A stretch of DNA of 15,210 nt from Streptomyces sp. NRRL B-1347 (GTDB taxonomy: Bacteria; Actinomycetota; Actinomycetes; Streptomycetales; Streptomycetaceae), in the NCBI RefSeq assembly GCF_000720325.1, contig NZ_JOJM01000102.1, positions 1-15,210 on the forward strand, written 5' to 3'. Positions 7,835 to 14,274 of this stretch are shown one piece after another. How positions within the stretch are numbered: position 1 is the first letter of the stretch; every line of letters starts with the position of its first letter. The notes beneath the pieces were generated by a model. The model saw nothing but the letters and a program-made list of their open reading frames with translations. It ran no database searches and was not told where the DNA came from. The position numbers and the translations under genes were made by a program.

Positions 7835-7897
7835 GGTTCAAGTGCAGCGCCTGCGGCCGTGATTACGCAACGTGCGCGCGATCACACCCGCCTTCCG

Positions 7898-7926
7898 GTG
7901 ACGTGTGCCGTACCGCTCAGTACATT
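7898..7926 (+). promoter_or_regulatory. Candidate promoter of thiolase gene
   Basis: GTGACG (7898-7903) and TACATT (7921-7926) are separated by exactly 17 bases, a good fit to a housekeeping sigma-factor promoter. The implied leader is about 50 bases, with GGAAGGGG placed 10 bases before the ATG at 7983. Confidence 0.4.
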
Positions 7927-7982
7927 CAGGTAAACCCTCGTTCACATCTCCTCAGCTCGCCAGCTGGAAGGGGCCGTGCCAC

Positions 7983-9185
7983 ATGTCTGGAACGACCGGA
8001 ACCACCTCAGTGATCGTCGCGGGCGCGCGCACGCCCATGGGGCGTCTGCTCGGCTCGCTCAAGTCCTTCTCCGGCGCCGACCTGGGCGGATTCGCGATCA
8101 AGGCGGCCCTCGACCGGGCGGGCATCGGCGGCGACCAGGTGCAGTACGTGATCATGGGGCAGGTCCTGCAGGCCGGGGCGGGGCAGATCCCGGCGCGCCA
8201 GGCCGCGGTCAAGGCGGGCATCCCGATGAGCGTCCCCGCACTCACCGTGAACAAGGTCTGCCTCTCCGGGCTCGACGCCATCGCGCTCGCGGACCAGCTG
8301 ATCCGCGCCGGTGAGTTCGACGTCGTGGTCGCGGGCGGCCAGGAGTCGATGACCAACGCCCCGCACCTGCTCCCCAAGTCCCGCGAGGGCTACAAGTACG
8401 GCGCGGTCGAGATGCTCGACGCGATGGCGCACGACGGCCTCACCGACCCCTTCGAGTCCATCGCCATGGGCGAGTCCACGGAGAAGCACAACACCCGCCT
8501 CGGCATCCGGCGCCCCGAGCAGGACGAGATCGGCGCCCTGTCGCACCAGCGCGCGGCCGCCGCCCAGAAGAACGGCGTGTTCGACGCCGAGATCACGCCC
8601 GTCGAGGTGCCGCAGCGCAAGGGCGACCCGGTGCTCGTCGCCAGGGACGAGGGCATCCGCGCCGAGACGACCGTCGAGACGCTCGGCAAGCTGCGCCCCG
8701 CCTTCGGCAGGGACGGCACGATCACGGCGGGCACGGCCTCGCAGATCTCCGACGGCGCCGCGGCCGTCGTCGTCATGAGCAAGGCGAAGGCCGAGGAGCT
8801 CGGCCTCGCGTGGATCGCGGAGATCGGGGCACACGGCAACGTGGCGGGTCCCGACAACTCCCTCCAGTCCCAGCCGTCCAACGCGATCCTGCACGCCCTG
8901 AAGAAGGAGGGCCTCGGCGTCGACGACCTCGACCTCATCGAGATCAACGAGGCGTTCGCGGCCGTCGCGGTCCAGTCAATGAAGGACCTCGGGGTGTCCA
9001 CGGAAAGGGTGAACGTCAACGGCGGCGCCATTGCCCTGGGTCACCCGATCGGGATGTCCGGCGCGCGGCTCGTCCTGCACCTGGCCCTGGAGCTCAAGCG
9101 GCGCGGCGGCGGGGTCGGCGCGGCCGCGCTGTGCGGCGGCGGCGGGCAGGGCGACGCGCTCATCCTGAAGGTCTCCAAGAGCTGA
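7983..9185 (+). CDS. Acetyl-CoA acetyltransferase (thiolase)
   Basis: A 400-residue thiolase of usual length. It condenses two acetyl-CoA into acetoacetyl-CoA or runs the reverse cleavage. The nucleophilic cysteine is C93 in NKVCLSG. The other catalytic motifs are NEAF (322-325), [10 protein letters not shown] with H354, and CGGGGQGDA with C384. This is the complete set for an active enzyme of the biosynthetic type. The ATG at 7983 was chosen over an upstream in-frame start because GGAAGGGG precedes it at a good distance and [12 protein letters not shown] then falls at the normal place. meaB follows on the same strand after 96 bases containing a tandem repeat, so they may be co-transcribed. 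The exact substrate range, acetoacetyl-CoA against longer chains, cannot be decided from sequence alone. Confidence 0.95.
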   Translation: MSGTTGTTSVIVAGARTPMGRLLGSLKSFSGADLGGFAIKAALDRAGIGGDQVQYVIMGQVLQAGAGQIPARQAAVKAGIPMSVPALTVNKVCLSGLDAIALADQLIRAGEFDVVVAGGQESMTNAPHLLPKSREGYKYGAVEMLDAMAHDGLTDPFESIAMGESTEKHNTRLGIRRPEQDEIGALSHQRAAAAQKNGVFDAEITPVEVPQRKGDPVLVARDEGIRAETTVETLGKLRPAFGRDGTITAGTASQISDGAAAVVVMSKAKAEELGLAWIAEIGAHGNVAGPDNSLQSQPSNAILHALKKEGLGVDDLDLIEINEAFAAVAVQSMKDLGVSTERVNVNGGAIALGHPIGMSGARLVLHLALELKRRGGGVGAAALCGGGGQGDALILKVSKS

Positions 9186-9201
9186 GGTCCTTCGCATCCT
9201 C

Positions 9202-9267
9202 TTCGTGTCTTCGGAGACGTTCGTGTCTTCGGAGACGTTCGTGTCTTCGGAGACGTACGTACGTACG
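9202..9267 (+). repeat. Three 18-bp tandem repeats plus ACGT run
   Basis: Three identical head-to-tail copies of TTCGTGTCTTCGGAGACG occupy 9202-9219, 9220-9237 and 9238-9255. They are followed by (ACGT)3ACG through 9267. Each copy contains GTCT-TCGG-AGAC, able to form a small hairpin. The array fills most of the thiolase-meaB gap and ends 4 bases before the meaB ribosome site (GGAG at 9272). It has no unique spacers and is not a CRISPR array. Confidence 0.95.
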
Positions 9268-9281
9268 GAACGGAGCCGCAC

Positions 9282-10238
9282 ATGCAAGACGTCCCCTCCC
9301 TGGTGGCGCAGGCCCGCGAGGGCAGGCCGCGGGCCGTGGCCCGGCTGATCTCGCTGGTGGAGGGGGCGTCGCCGCAGCTGCGCGAAGTGATGGCGGCCCT
9401 CGCGCCGCTGGCCGGGCACGCGTATGTGGTGGGGCTCACCGGCTCGCCCGGCGTCGGCAAGTCCACGTCGACGTCGGCGCTGGTCAGCGCGTACCGGCGG
9501 GCCGGGAAGCGGGTGGGGGTCCTCGCCGTGGACCCCTCGTCCCCGTTCTCCGGCGGCGCGCTGCTCGGTGACCGCGTCCGGATGTCCGAGCACGCGTCCG
9601 ACCCCGGCGTCTACATCCGCTCCATGGCGACCCGGGGGCATCTGGGCGGGCTCGCCTGGGCCGCGCCCCAGGCCATCCGCGTGCTCGACGCCGCGGGCTG
9701 CGACGTCGTCCTCGTCGAGACGGTCGGCGTCGGCCAGTCCGAGGTCGAGATCGCCTCGCAGGCCGACACCTCCGTGGTCCTCCTCGCGCCCGGGATGGGC
9801 GACGGCATCCAGGCCGCGAAGGCCGGGATCCTGGAGATCGGCGACGTGTACGTGGTCAACAAGGCCGACCGCGACGGCGCGGACGCCACCGCGCGCGAGC
9901 TCAACCACATGCTGGGGCTCGGCGAGACGCGCAAGCCGGGGGACTGGCGGCCGCCCATCGTCAAGACCGTCGCCGCCCGCGGCGAGGGGATCGACGAGGT
10001 CGTCGAGGCCCTTGAGAAGCACCGGGCGTGGATGGAGGAGCGGGGGGTCCTCGCCTCGCGGCGGGTCTCCCGGGCGGCCCGTGAGATCGAGACGATCGCC
10101 GTCACGGCGCTGCGCGAGCGGATCGCCGATCTGCACGGGGACGTGCGGCTGAGCGCGCTCGCCGAGCGGATCGTGGCGGGCGAGCTGGACCCGTACGCGG
10201 CGGCGGACTCCCTGGTGGAGGGCCTGACCTCCGCCTAG
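9282..10238 (+). CDS. meaB: MeaB, G-protein chaperone of methylmalonyl-CoA mutase
   Basis: A 318-residue P-loop GTPase of the MeaB/ArgK family, normal length. Walker A GSPGVGKST is at 54-62, the Walker B region DVVLVETVGVGQSE at 141-154, and the guanine-specificity motif NKAD at 193-196. MeaB binds methylmalonyl-CoA mutase, gates loading of adenosylcobalamin and protects the enzyme from inactivation. Older annotations call this family LAO/AO transport ATPase or ArgK, which is misleading. The ATG at 9282 has GGAG 6 bases before it. The mutase itself is not in the window. The nearby epimerase on the other side of the thiolase supports the pathway role. Between thiolase and meaB lies the 18-bp repeat array, which could affect translation of this gene. 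A GC-rich hairpin follows the stop within 15 bases. Confidence 0.94.
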   Translation: MQDVPSLVAQAREGRPRAVARLISLVEGASPQLREVMAALAPLAGHAYVVGLTGSPGVGKSTSTSALVSAYRRAGKRVGVLAVDPSSPFSGGALLGDRVRMSEHASDPGVYIRSMATRGHLGGLAWAAPQAIRVLDAAGCDVVLVETVGVGQSEVEIASQADTSVVLLAPGMGDGIQAAKAGILEIGDVYVVNKADRDGADATARELNHMLGLGETRKPGDWRPPIVKTVAARGEGIDEVVEALEKHRAWMEERGVLASRRVSRAAREIETIAVTALRERIADLHGDVRLSALAERIVAGELDPYAAADSLVEGLTSA

Positions 10239-10248
10239 ACCGCAGGCC

Positions 10249-10274
10249 GGGCCCTGCCCGCGGGCAGCGGGCCC
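10249..10274 (+). terminator. Hairpin after meaB
   Basis: GGGCCCTGCCCG pairs with CGGGCA-GC-GGGCCC, leaving only a 2-base bulge and almost no loop. It starts 10 bases after the meaB stop. There is no T-run, which is common for Streptomyces terminators. Confidence 0.55.
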
Positions 10275-10283
10275 ACCCGCCCG

Positions 10284-10307
10284 CCTCCACCCGGGCAGGG
10301 GTGGAGG
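10284..10307. terminator. Second hairpin between convergent genes
   Basis: A perfect 9-bp stem, CCTCCACCC/GGGTGGAGG (10284-10292 and 10299-10307), has a 6-base loop. It sits between the convergent ends of meaB and the PepSY gene and could act on either strand as a backup terminator. Confidence 0.55.
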
Positions 10308-10375
10308 ACTTCGCCGCGGCACCGGGGGGACTGGACCGCGGCGCGCAGTCACGGGCGGGCGGGTGGGAGAGAGAG

Positions 10376-10397
10376 GCCCGCCGCGGTGGCGGCGGGC
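10376..10397 (-). terminator. Terminator of PepSY gene
   Basis: A perfect 9-bp stem, GCCCGCCGC/GCGGCGGGC (10376-10384 and 10389-10397), has a 4-base loop. It lies 24 bases past the PepSY stop on the minus strand and is followed there by the pyrimidine run CTCTCTCTCCC. Confidence 0.65.
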
Positions 10398-10421
10398 GCT
10401 GGGGTGGTGCTGGTGGGGCTG

Positions 10422-11123
10422 TCAGTCGTCCAGGGGGCCGGCGGTGACCTTGCCGGAGCTGAGGTCCACGGCCCAGTGGCTCTCGGCGCCCTTGCCGGAC
10501 ACCGTCTCCACGTCCCAGACGCCGCGGCCCGCGGTCTCGTCCTCGAGGTCGACCGAGGTCACCGTGCCCTTGTCGGCGGCGGCCTTCGCCGCGTCGGCCG
10601 CGGAGACCGACGAGCCCTTCAGCGCGGCCCGGGCCTCGGCCGCGTCCTCGGCGTCCTGCTCGGTGTGGGAGCCGAGCACCTTGCCCGTGCCGGGGTCGAC
10701 GTGCACGCTGTGCCAGGTGTCGCCGCTCTTGCCGAGGACGTCGACGTCCCAGACCAGGCCGCCGCCGTCGGAGTCGAGGTCGGCGGAGACGGCGGTGCCG
10801 TTCACCGACTTGAGCGCGGCGGCGATCGCGTCGGCGGCGCTCACCTTGGCGGCCTTGGCCTCGGCGGCGTCCCGAGCGTCCTCACGCCGGTCGTCGTCCC
10901 GGTCGTCCCTGTCGTCGTAACGGTCGTCGTCGTATCGGTCGTCGCCCCGGACCTCCGCGCCCCGCGTGCCGTCGTCCTTCAGCTGGACGCTCGACTTCTG
11001 CGCCGACGACGCCGACGAGGCCGAGGAGCTCTCACCGTCGCCGCTGAGCGCGAAGGTCGTGGCCGTACCGCCGCCGATGAGTGCGGCGGCCGCGACGGTG
11101 GCGATGACGATGTTGCGCTTCAT
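10422..11123 (-). CDS. Secreted or anchored protein with two PepSY domains
   Basis: A 233-residue extracytoplasmic protein. Residues 1-27 form a signal peptide or N-terminal membrane anchor (positive MKR, then a hydrophobic stretch). There is no lipobox cysteine. Residues 28-50 are Ser-rich. Residues 58-85 are a striking Asp/Arg tract built on DDRYDD-like repeats. Two PepSY-type domains follow at about 93-157 and 172-230, each with the pattern of an Ala-rich helix, then W-D-V and a G-T-G-K or S-G-K turn. PepSY domains are found in peptidase propeptides and in envelope proteins, where they often bind or inhibit partners. The ATG at 11123 has GGGAGGA 7 bases upstream. The gene is divergent from the response regulator, so it may be a target or accessory sensor of that system. 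The precise function is unknown. Confidence 0.85.
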   Translation of the reverse strand: MKRNIVIATVAAAALIGGGTATTFALSGDGESSSASSASSAQKSSVQLKDDGTRGAEVRGDDRYDDDRYDDRDDRDDDRREDARDAAEAKAAKVSAADAIAAALKSVNGTAVSADLDSDGGGLVWDVDVLGKSGDTWHSVHVDPGTGKVLGSHTEQDAEDAAEARAALKGSSVSAADAAKAAADKGTVTSVDLEDETAGRGVWDVETVSGKGAESHWAVDLSSGKVTAGPLDD

Positions 11124-11192
11124 GAGGGTTTCCTCCCGAGTGGCTGGCCCCGATCCGTTCCGGGGCCGTCCGTTCCGATGGGAAACACGCTG

Positions 11193-11260
11193 CCTGAACG
11201 TTCCTGAAGCCCCCCTGAAGACACCTGAAGATTTCTTCAGCTCGGCTCCGGCATCCTGAA
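11193..11260. promoter_or_regulatory. Phased CCTGAA repeats, probable response-regulator operator
   Basis: CCTGAA occurs at 11193, 11203, 11214, 11224 and 11255, and the inverse CTTCAG at 11235. The first four are 10-11 bases apart and the last is about three turns further, so all direct copies face the same side of the helix. OmpR/PhoB regulators bind such tandem sites. The fourth copy and the inverted one form the palindrome CTGAAG-ATTT-CTTCAG (11225-11240). The array lies between the PepSY gene and the regulator and so could control both. Confidence 0.65.
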
Positions 11261-11263
11261 GGC

Positions 11264-11947
11264 ATGCGTCTGTTGATCGTCGAGGACGAGAAGCGTCTGG
11301 CCCTGTCCCTGGCCAAGGGCCTGACCGCCGAGGGCTATGCCGTCGACGTCGTCCACGACGGCGTCGACGGCCTGCACCGCGCCACGGAGGGCACGTACGA
11401 CCTGGTCATCCTGGACATCATGCTGCCGGGCATGAACGGCTACCGGGTCTGCTCCACCCTGCGCGCCGCGGGCAACGACGTGCCGATCCTGATGCTGACC
11501 GCCAAGGACGGCGAGTACGACGAGGCCGAGGGCCTGGACACGGGTGCGGATGACTACCTCACCAAGCCCTTCAGCTACGTCGTCCTGGTCGCCCGCGTGA
11601 AGGCGCTGCTGCGCCGCCGCGCCGCGGCCCCGTCGCCGGTGCACCGGATCGGCGACCTGAGGATCGACACGGCCGCGCGCCGCGTCGTCCGCGAGGGGGG
11701 CGCGGCGGACGGCGGGGGCACCGAGATCGCCCTGACCGCGAAGGAGTTCGCGGTCCTGGAGCAGCTGGTGCTGCGCACGGGCCAGGTGGTGTCCAAGGCG
11801 GAGATCCTGGAGCACGTCTGGGACTTCGCGTACGAGGGCGACCCGAACATCGTCGAGGTGTACGTGAGCACGCTGCGCCGCAAGCTGGGCGCGCCGCTGA
11901 TCAAGACGGTCCGCGGCGCCGGCTACCGACTGGAGGCCCCGCGATGA
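11264..11947 (+). CDS. OmpR/PhoB-family response regulator
   Basis: A 227-residue two-domain regulator. The receiver domain (about 1-115) has the acidic pocket E7/D8, the phosphorylated aspartate D51 in LVILDIMLPGMNG, T79 and K101. The winged-helix DNA-binding domain (about 128-225) contains LTAKEFAVLEQLVLRTGQVV, NIVEVYVSTLRRKL and the final VRGAGYRL, all typical of OmpR. It should be phosphorylated by the kinase encoded immediately downstream, whose ATG overlaps this gene's stop codon (ATGA). The ATG at 11264 is fixed by the conserved MRLLIVEDE start. GAAGG lies only one base upstream, too close for a normal ribosome site, so translation initiation may be unusual. The CCTGAA array directly upstream suggests autoregulation. 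Confidence 0.95.
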   Translation: MRLLIVEDEKRLALSLAKGLTAEGYAVDVVHDGVDGLHRATEGTYDLVILDIMLPGMNGYRVCSTLRAAGNDVPILMLTAKDGEYDEAEGLDTGADDYLTKPFSYVVLVARVKALLRRRAAAPSPVHRIGDLRIDTAARRVVREGGAADGGGTEIALTAKEFAVLEQLVLRTGQVVSKAEILEHVWDFAYEGDPNIVEVYVSTLRRKLGAPLIKTVRGAGYRLEAPR

Positions 11948-13623
11948 GCCGCCGTTTCCGGCCCTTCGCCTCGGTGCGGGCCCGCGCGACCGCGGCGGCG
12001 ACGGTCGTCGTGGCCCTCGCCCTGGTCGCCGCGGGCACCGCCGTGCTGCTCTCGCTGAGGTCCAGCCTCGTCGACCAGGCCGACGCGCAGGCGGAATCCG
12101 ACGCCCGGAAGGTGGCGTTCGCGCTGGCCGCGGGCGTCGCGTACGACAAGCTCGACCTGTCCGACGACGACAAGCCCGTACGGGTCCTGAACGAGGACGG
12201 CCGGGTCGTCGCGCACACCGAGGACCTGGAACGGCTGTCCGGCAAGCGCGTCGAGGACGTACGCCCCGAGCCGAAGCCGAAGCCGAAGGCCGCCGGCAAG
12301 ACCCCTGGGGCCACCAAGGCCCCCGAAAGCTCCTCCGGCAAGCCGGAGGACGCCGACGAGCCGGACGACTCCGACTCCGACTCCGGTTCCGACTCCGATG
12401 CCGACGACGCCGCGGAGGACAAGCAAGAGGCCGCGGAGGAAGCCGCCGAGGAAGCCGCCGAGAAGGCGGAGGGCTCCGATGACGGTTCGGACGACGGCTC
12501 GGACGACGACGTGCTCAAGCTCGGCGAGATCGACGACGACCCCAAGATCACCGAGCGCTCCGCGACGGTCGACGGCGAAACGGAGGACTACCGTTTCGCC
12601 GCCGTCCGCGTGAACACGGAGTCGAAGGGTGAGCTGACCGTCGAGGCGGGTGCCCCGTTGTCCACCGCACGGGACGCCGTCACCACCGCGCTGACCGCGA
12701 TGCTGATCGGCTTCCCGTTGCTCCTGGCAGTGATCGCGGCCGTGACCTGGCTGGTCACGCGCCGCGCGCTGCGGCCGGTCGACGCGATCCGCGGCGAGAT
12801 GGCCGCCATCACCGCGTCCGAGGACCTGGCGCGGCGGGTGCCCGAGCCGGACACGCACGACGAGATCGCGCGCCTGGCCCGCACCACCAATGAGACGCTC
12901 GCCGCCCTCCAGACGTCCGTGGAGCGGCAGCGCCGCTTCGTCGCCGACGCCTCGCACGAGCTGCGCAGCCCCATCGCCTCACTGCGCACCCAGCTCGAAG
13001 TGGGCGCCGCGCACCCGGAGTTGCTGGATGTGGAGGGCGCCGTCGAGGACACCGTACGGCTCCAGGAGCTGGCCGCCGACCTGCTGCTGCTCGCCCGGCT
13101 CGACGCCGGGGAGAAGCCGGGTCAGGGCCGGGTGGAGCTCGCGGCCCTGACCCGTGAGGAGCTGTCGCAGCGACCGGCGGACCGCATCCCGGTCACGACG
13201 AAGCTGGAGAGCGTCGAAGTGGCCGGATCCCGCGGGCAGTTGACCCGGGTCCTCGGCAATCTGGTGACCAATGCCCAGCGCCACGCCCGGTCGCGGATCA
13301 CGGTCACCACCCGGGCCGACGGGGCCTGGGCGGTCCTGGAGGTGGCCGACGACGGGGACGGGGTGCCGGCGGCGGAGCGTGAGCGGATCTTCGAGCGGTT
13401 CGTGCGTCTGGATGACGCGCGCAGCCGGGACGAGGGAGGTGCGGGCCTCGGCCTGGCCATCGCCCGTGACGTGGCCGTGCGGCACGGCGGCACGCTCGCG
13501 GTCGACGAGGCCCCTGGCGGGGGCGCCCGGTTCACCCTGACTCTGCCCCGGGCGTCACGGGAGCGGGAGCGCCCCGAAGGGGCGCGGGGAACGGCGCGAC
13601 CAGCCACGGACGACCGGCACTGA
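11944..13623 (+). CDS. Sensor histidine kinase with acidic low-complexity sensor insert
   Basis: A 559-residue membrane kinase. TM1 is about 17-38 and TM2 about 246-272, enclosing an external region of some 205 residues. Within it, residues 104-199 are low complexity: a Pro/Lys stretch, then a Ser/Asp run, an Ala/Glu run and a GSDD run. HAMP follows (about 273-325). The phosphorylated histidine is H338 in SHELRSP. The ATPase domain has the N box at about 437-447 (N439, N443), the G1 motif DDGDGVP at 469-475 and the G2 motif GGAGLGLAI at 498-506. The stop-start overlap ATGA couples it to the response regulator. The last ~21 residues after FTLTLPRAS are encoded by a REP-like genomic repeat and are probably not functional. 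The signal is unknown. The acidic insert hints at cations or cationic peptides. Confidence 0.95.
   Translation: MSRRFRPFASVRARATAAATVVVALALVAAGTAVLLSLRSSLVDQADAQAESDARKVAFALAAGVAYDKLDLSDDDKPVRVLNEDGRVVAHTEDLERLSGKRVEDVRPEPKPKPKAAGKTPGATKAPESSSGKPEDADEPDDSDSDSGSDSDADDAAEDKQEAAEEAAEEAAEKAEGSDDGSDDGSDDDVLKLGEIDDDPKITERSATVDGETEDYRFAAVRVNTESKGELTVEAGAPLSTARDAVTTALTAMLIGFPLLLAVIAAVTWLVTRRALRPVDAIRGEMAAITASEDLARRVPEPDTHDEIARLARTTNETLAALQTSVERQRRFVADASHELRSPIASLRTQLEVGAAHPELLDVEGAVEDTVRLQELAADLLLLARLDAGEKPGQGRVELAALTREELSQRPADRIPVTTKLESVEVAGSRGQLTRVLGNLVTNAQRHARSRITVTTRADGAWAVLEVADDGDGVPAAERERIFERFVRLDDARSRDEGGAGLGLAIARDVAVRHGGTLAVDEAPGGGARFTLTLPRASRERERPEGARGTARPATDDRH
13559..13610 (+). repeat. REP-like Streptomyces element at kinase 3' end
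   Basis: The segment contains the perfect hairpin GCGCCCC-GAA-GGGGCGC (13569-13585) followed by GGGGAACGGCGCGACCAGCC. As I recall, this combination recurs many times in Streptomyces genomes, usually between genes. Here it overlaps the last codons of the kinase gene. It may also serve as a terminator before the convergent MarR gene. The remaining gap 13624-13679 shows only a weak 6-bp pair (GCGGCA/TGCCGC at 13671 and 13688). Confidence 0.7.
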
Positions 13624-13679
13624 AGGGCACGGGCCAGGCCGACCTCACCCCTGAACCCCGCCAAGGCACAGCGGCAGCG

Positions 13680-14156
13680 TCACGGCTTGCCGCGCAGACC
13701 GCGCAGGTGCTCCGCGATCGGCGTCAGCGCCTTGTGCAGGTCGCCGAGCGCCTCCGGCGAGATGAGGTCGACGAAGTGCTGGCGCACGGAGGTCACGTGG
13801 TGCGGTGCGACGCGCTTCATCGTCTCCATGCCCTCGTCGGTGAGCACGGTGAACAGGCCGCGTCGGTCGGACTCGCAGTTCTCACGCCGGACGAGACCCG
13901 CGTTCTCCATGCGCGTGATCTGGTGCGACAGGCGACTCTTGGACTGCAGGGTGGCGGTCGCGAGGTCGCTCATGCGCATGCGCCGGTCTTCGGACTCGGA
14001 GAGATGTACGAGGATGTCGTAGTCGTTCATGGTCAGGTTGAACGGCTGGAGATCCTTCTCCAGCTGGTACGTCAGCATCCTGTTGACCTCCACGTGGGTG
14101 CGCCAGGCGCACTGTTCCTCGTTGGTCAGCCACTGCGGGGCCGTCTCGGTCTCCAT
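13680..14156 (-). CDS. MarR-family transcriptional regulator
   Basis: A 158-residue winged-helix regulator, usual length. A dimerisation helix region (about 12-40) leads to the DNA-binding part: MSDLATATLQSKSRLSHQITRM (62-83) is the helix-turn-helix and the segment from R91 to G109, including ESDRRG, is the wing typical of MarR proteins. The C-terminal helices (111-155) complete the dimer. MarR proteins usually repress their own or neighbouring genes and release DNA on binding a small phenolic or other ligand, which cannot be predicted here. I prefer ATG at 14156 (METETAPQWL). The upstream extension to 14219 would run through the promoter, and the ATG lies 7 bases after a good -10 box. It converges on the kinase gene, and the AIM24 gene lies upstream on the same strand. 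Confidence 0.9.
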   Translation of the reverse strand: METETAPQWLTNEEQCAWRTHVEVNRMLTYQLEKDLQPFNLTMNDYDILVHLSESEDRRMRMSDLATATLQSKSRLSHQITRMENAGLVRRENCESDRRGLFTVLTDEGMETMKRVAPHHVTSVRQHFVDLISPEALGDLHKALTPIAEHLRGLRGKP

Positions 14157-14157
14157 G

Positions 14158-14192
14158 GAATCGATTCTACCTAAGAAGTTGAATGATGAACG
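14158..14192 (-). promoter_or_regulatory. MarR promoter and candidate operator
   Basis: On the minus strand TAGAAT (14164-14169) matches a -10 box at 5 of 6 bases. A weak -35, CGTTCA (14187-14192), is 17 bases away. The start point would fall on or next to the ATG at 14156, so the mRNA is probably leaderless, which agrees with the missing ribosome site. Two symmetric sequences overlap the -10 box: GAATCGATTC (14158-14167) and TTCT-ACCTA-AGAA (14165-14177). Either could be the autoregulatory site. Confidence 0.5.
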
Positions 14193-14219
14193 AGTGAAGG
14201 GGTGTGACACGGCTCGCAC

Positions 14220-14238
14220 CCCCCGGACGACCGAGGGG
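14220..14238 (-). terminator. Candidate terminator of AIM24 gene
   Basis: CCCC-CGG-ACGA-CCG-A-GGGG forms a 7-bp GC stem with one bulged base, about 37 bases past the AIM24 stop on the minus strand. There is no T-run. The rest of the 118-base gap to the MarR ATG holds the MarR promoter. Confidence 0.4.
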
Positions 14239-14274
14239 CACAGGCGTTCGCCGTCACACTCCGCAGACTACCGC

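Noticed and set aside
9202..9255. CRISPR-like repeats
   Set aside because: The units are 18 bases, perfectly contiguous and without spacers, and no cas genes are nearby.
9041..9466. Minus-strand frame translating the repeats as VSEDTN-like units
   Set aside because: It crosses the thiolase end and the meaB start on the opposite strand, with no ribosome site and no recognisable domain.
11146..11177. GGCCCC/GGGGCC pair and CCGTTCCG direct repeat in the PepSY leader
   Set aside because: The 6-bp arms and 8-bp repeat are GC-rich and could occur by chance here. I could not tie them to a defined role.
10386..11207. Plus-strand frame of 273 codons opposite the PepSY gene
   Set aside because: It is a shadow of the PepSY gene, which has a signal peptide, a strong ribosome site and two domains.
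14157..14219. Extended N-terminus of the MarR protein
   Set aside because: It would translate the promoter region, and family members begin near METETAPQWL.
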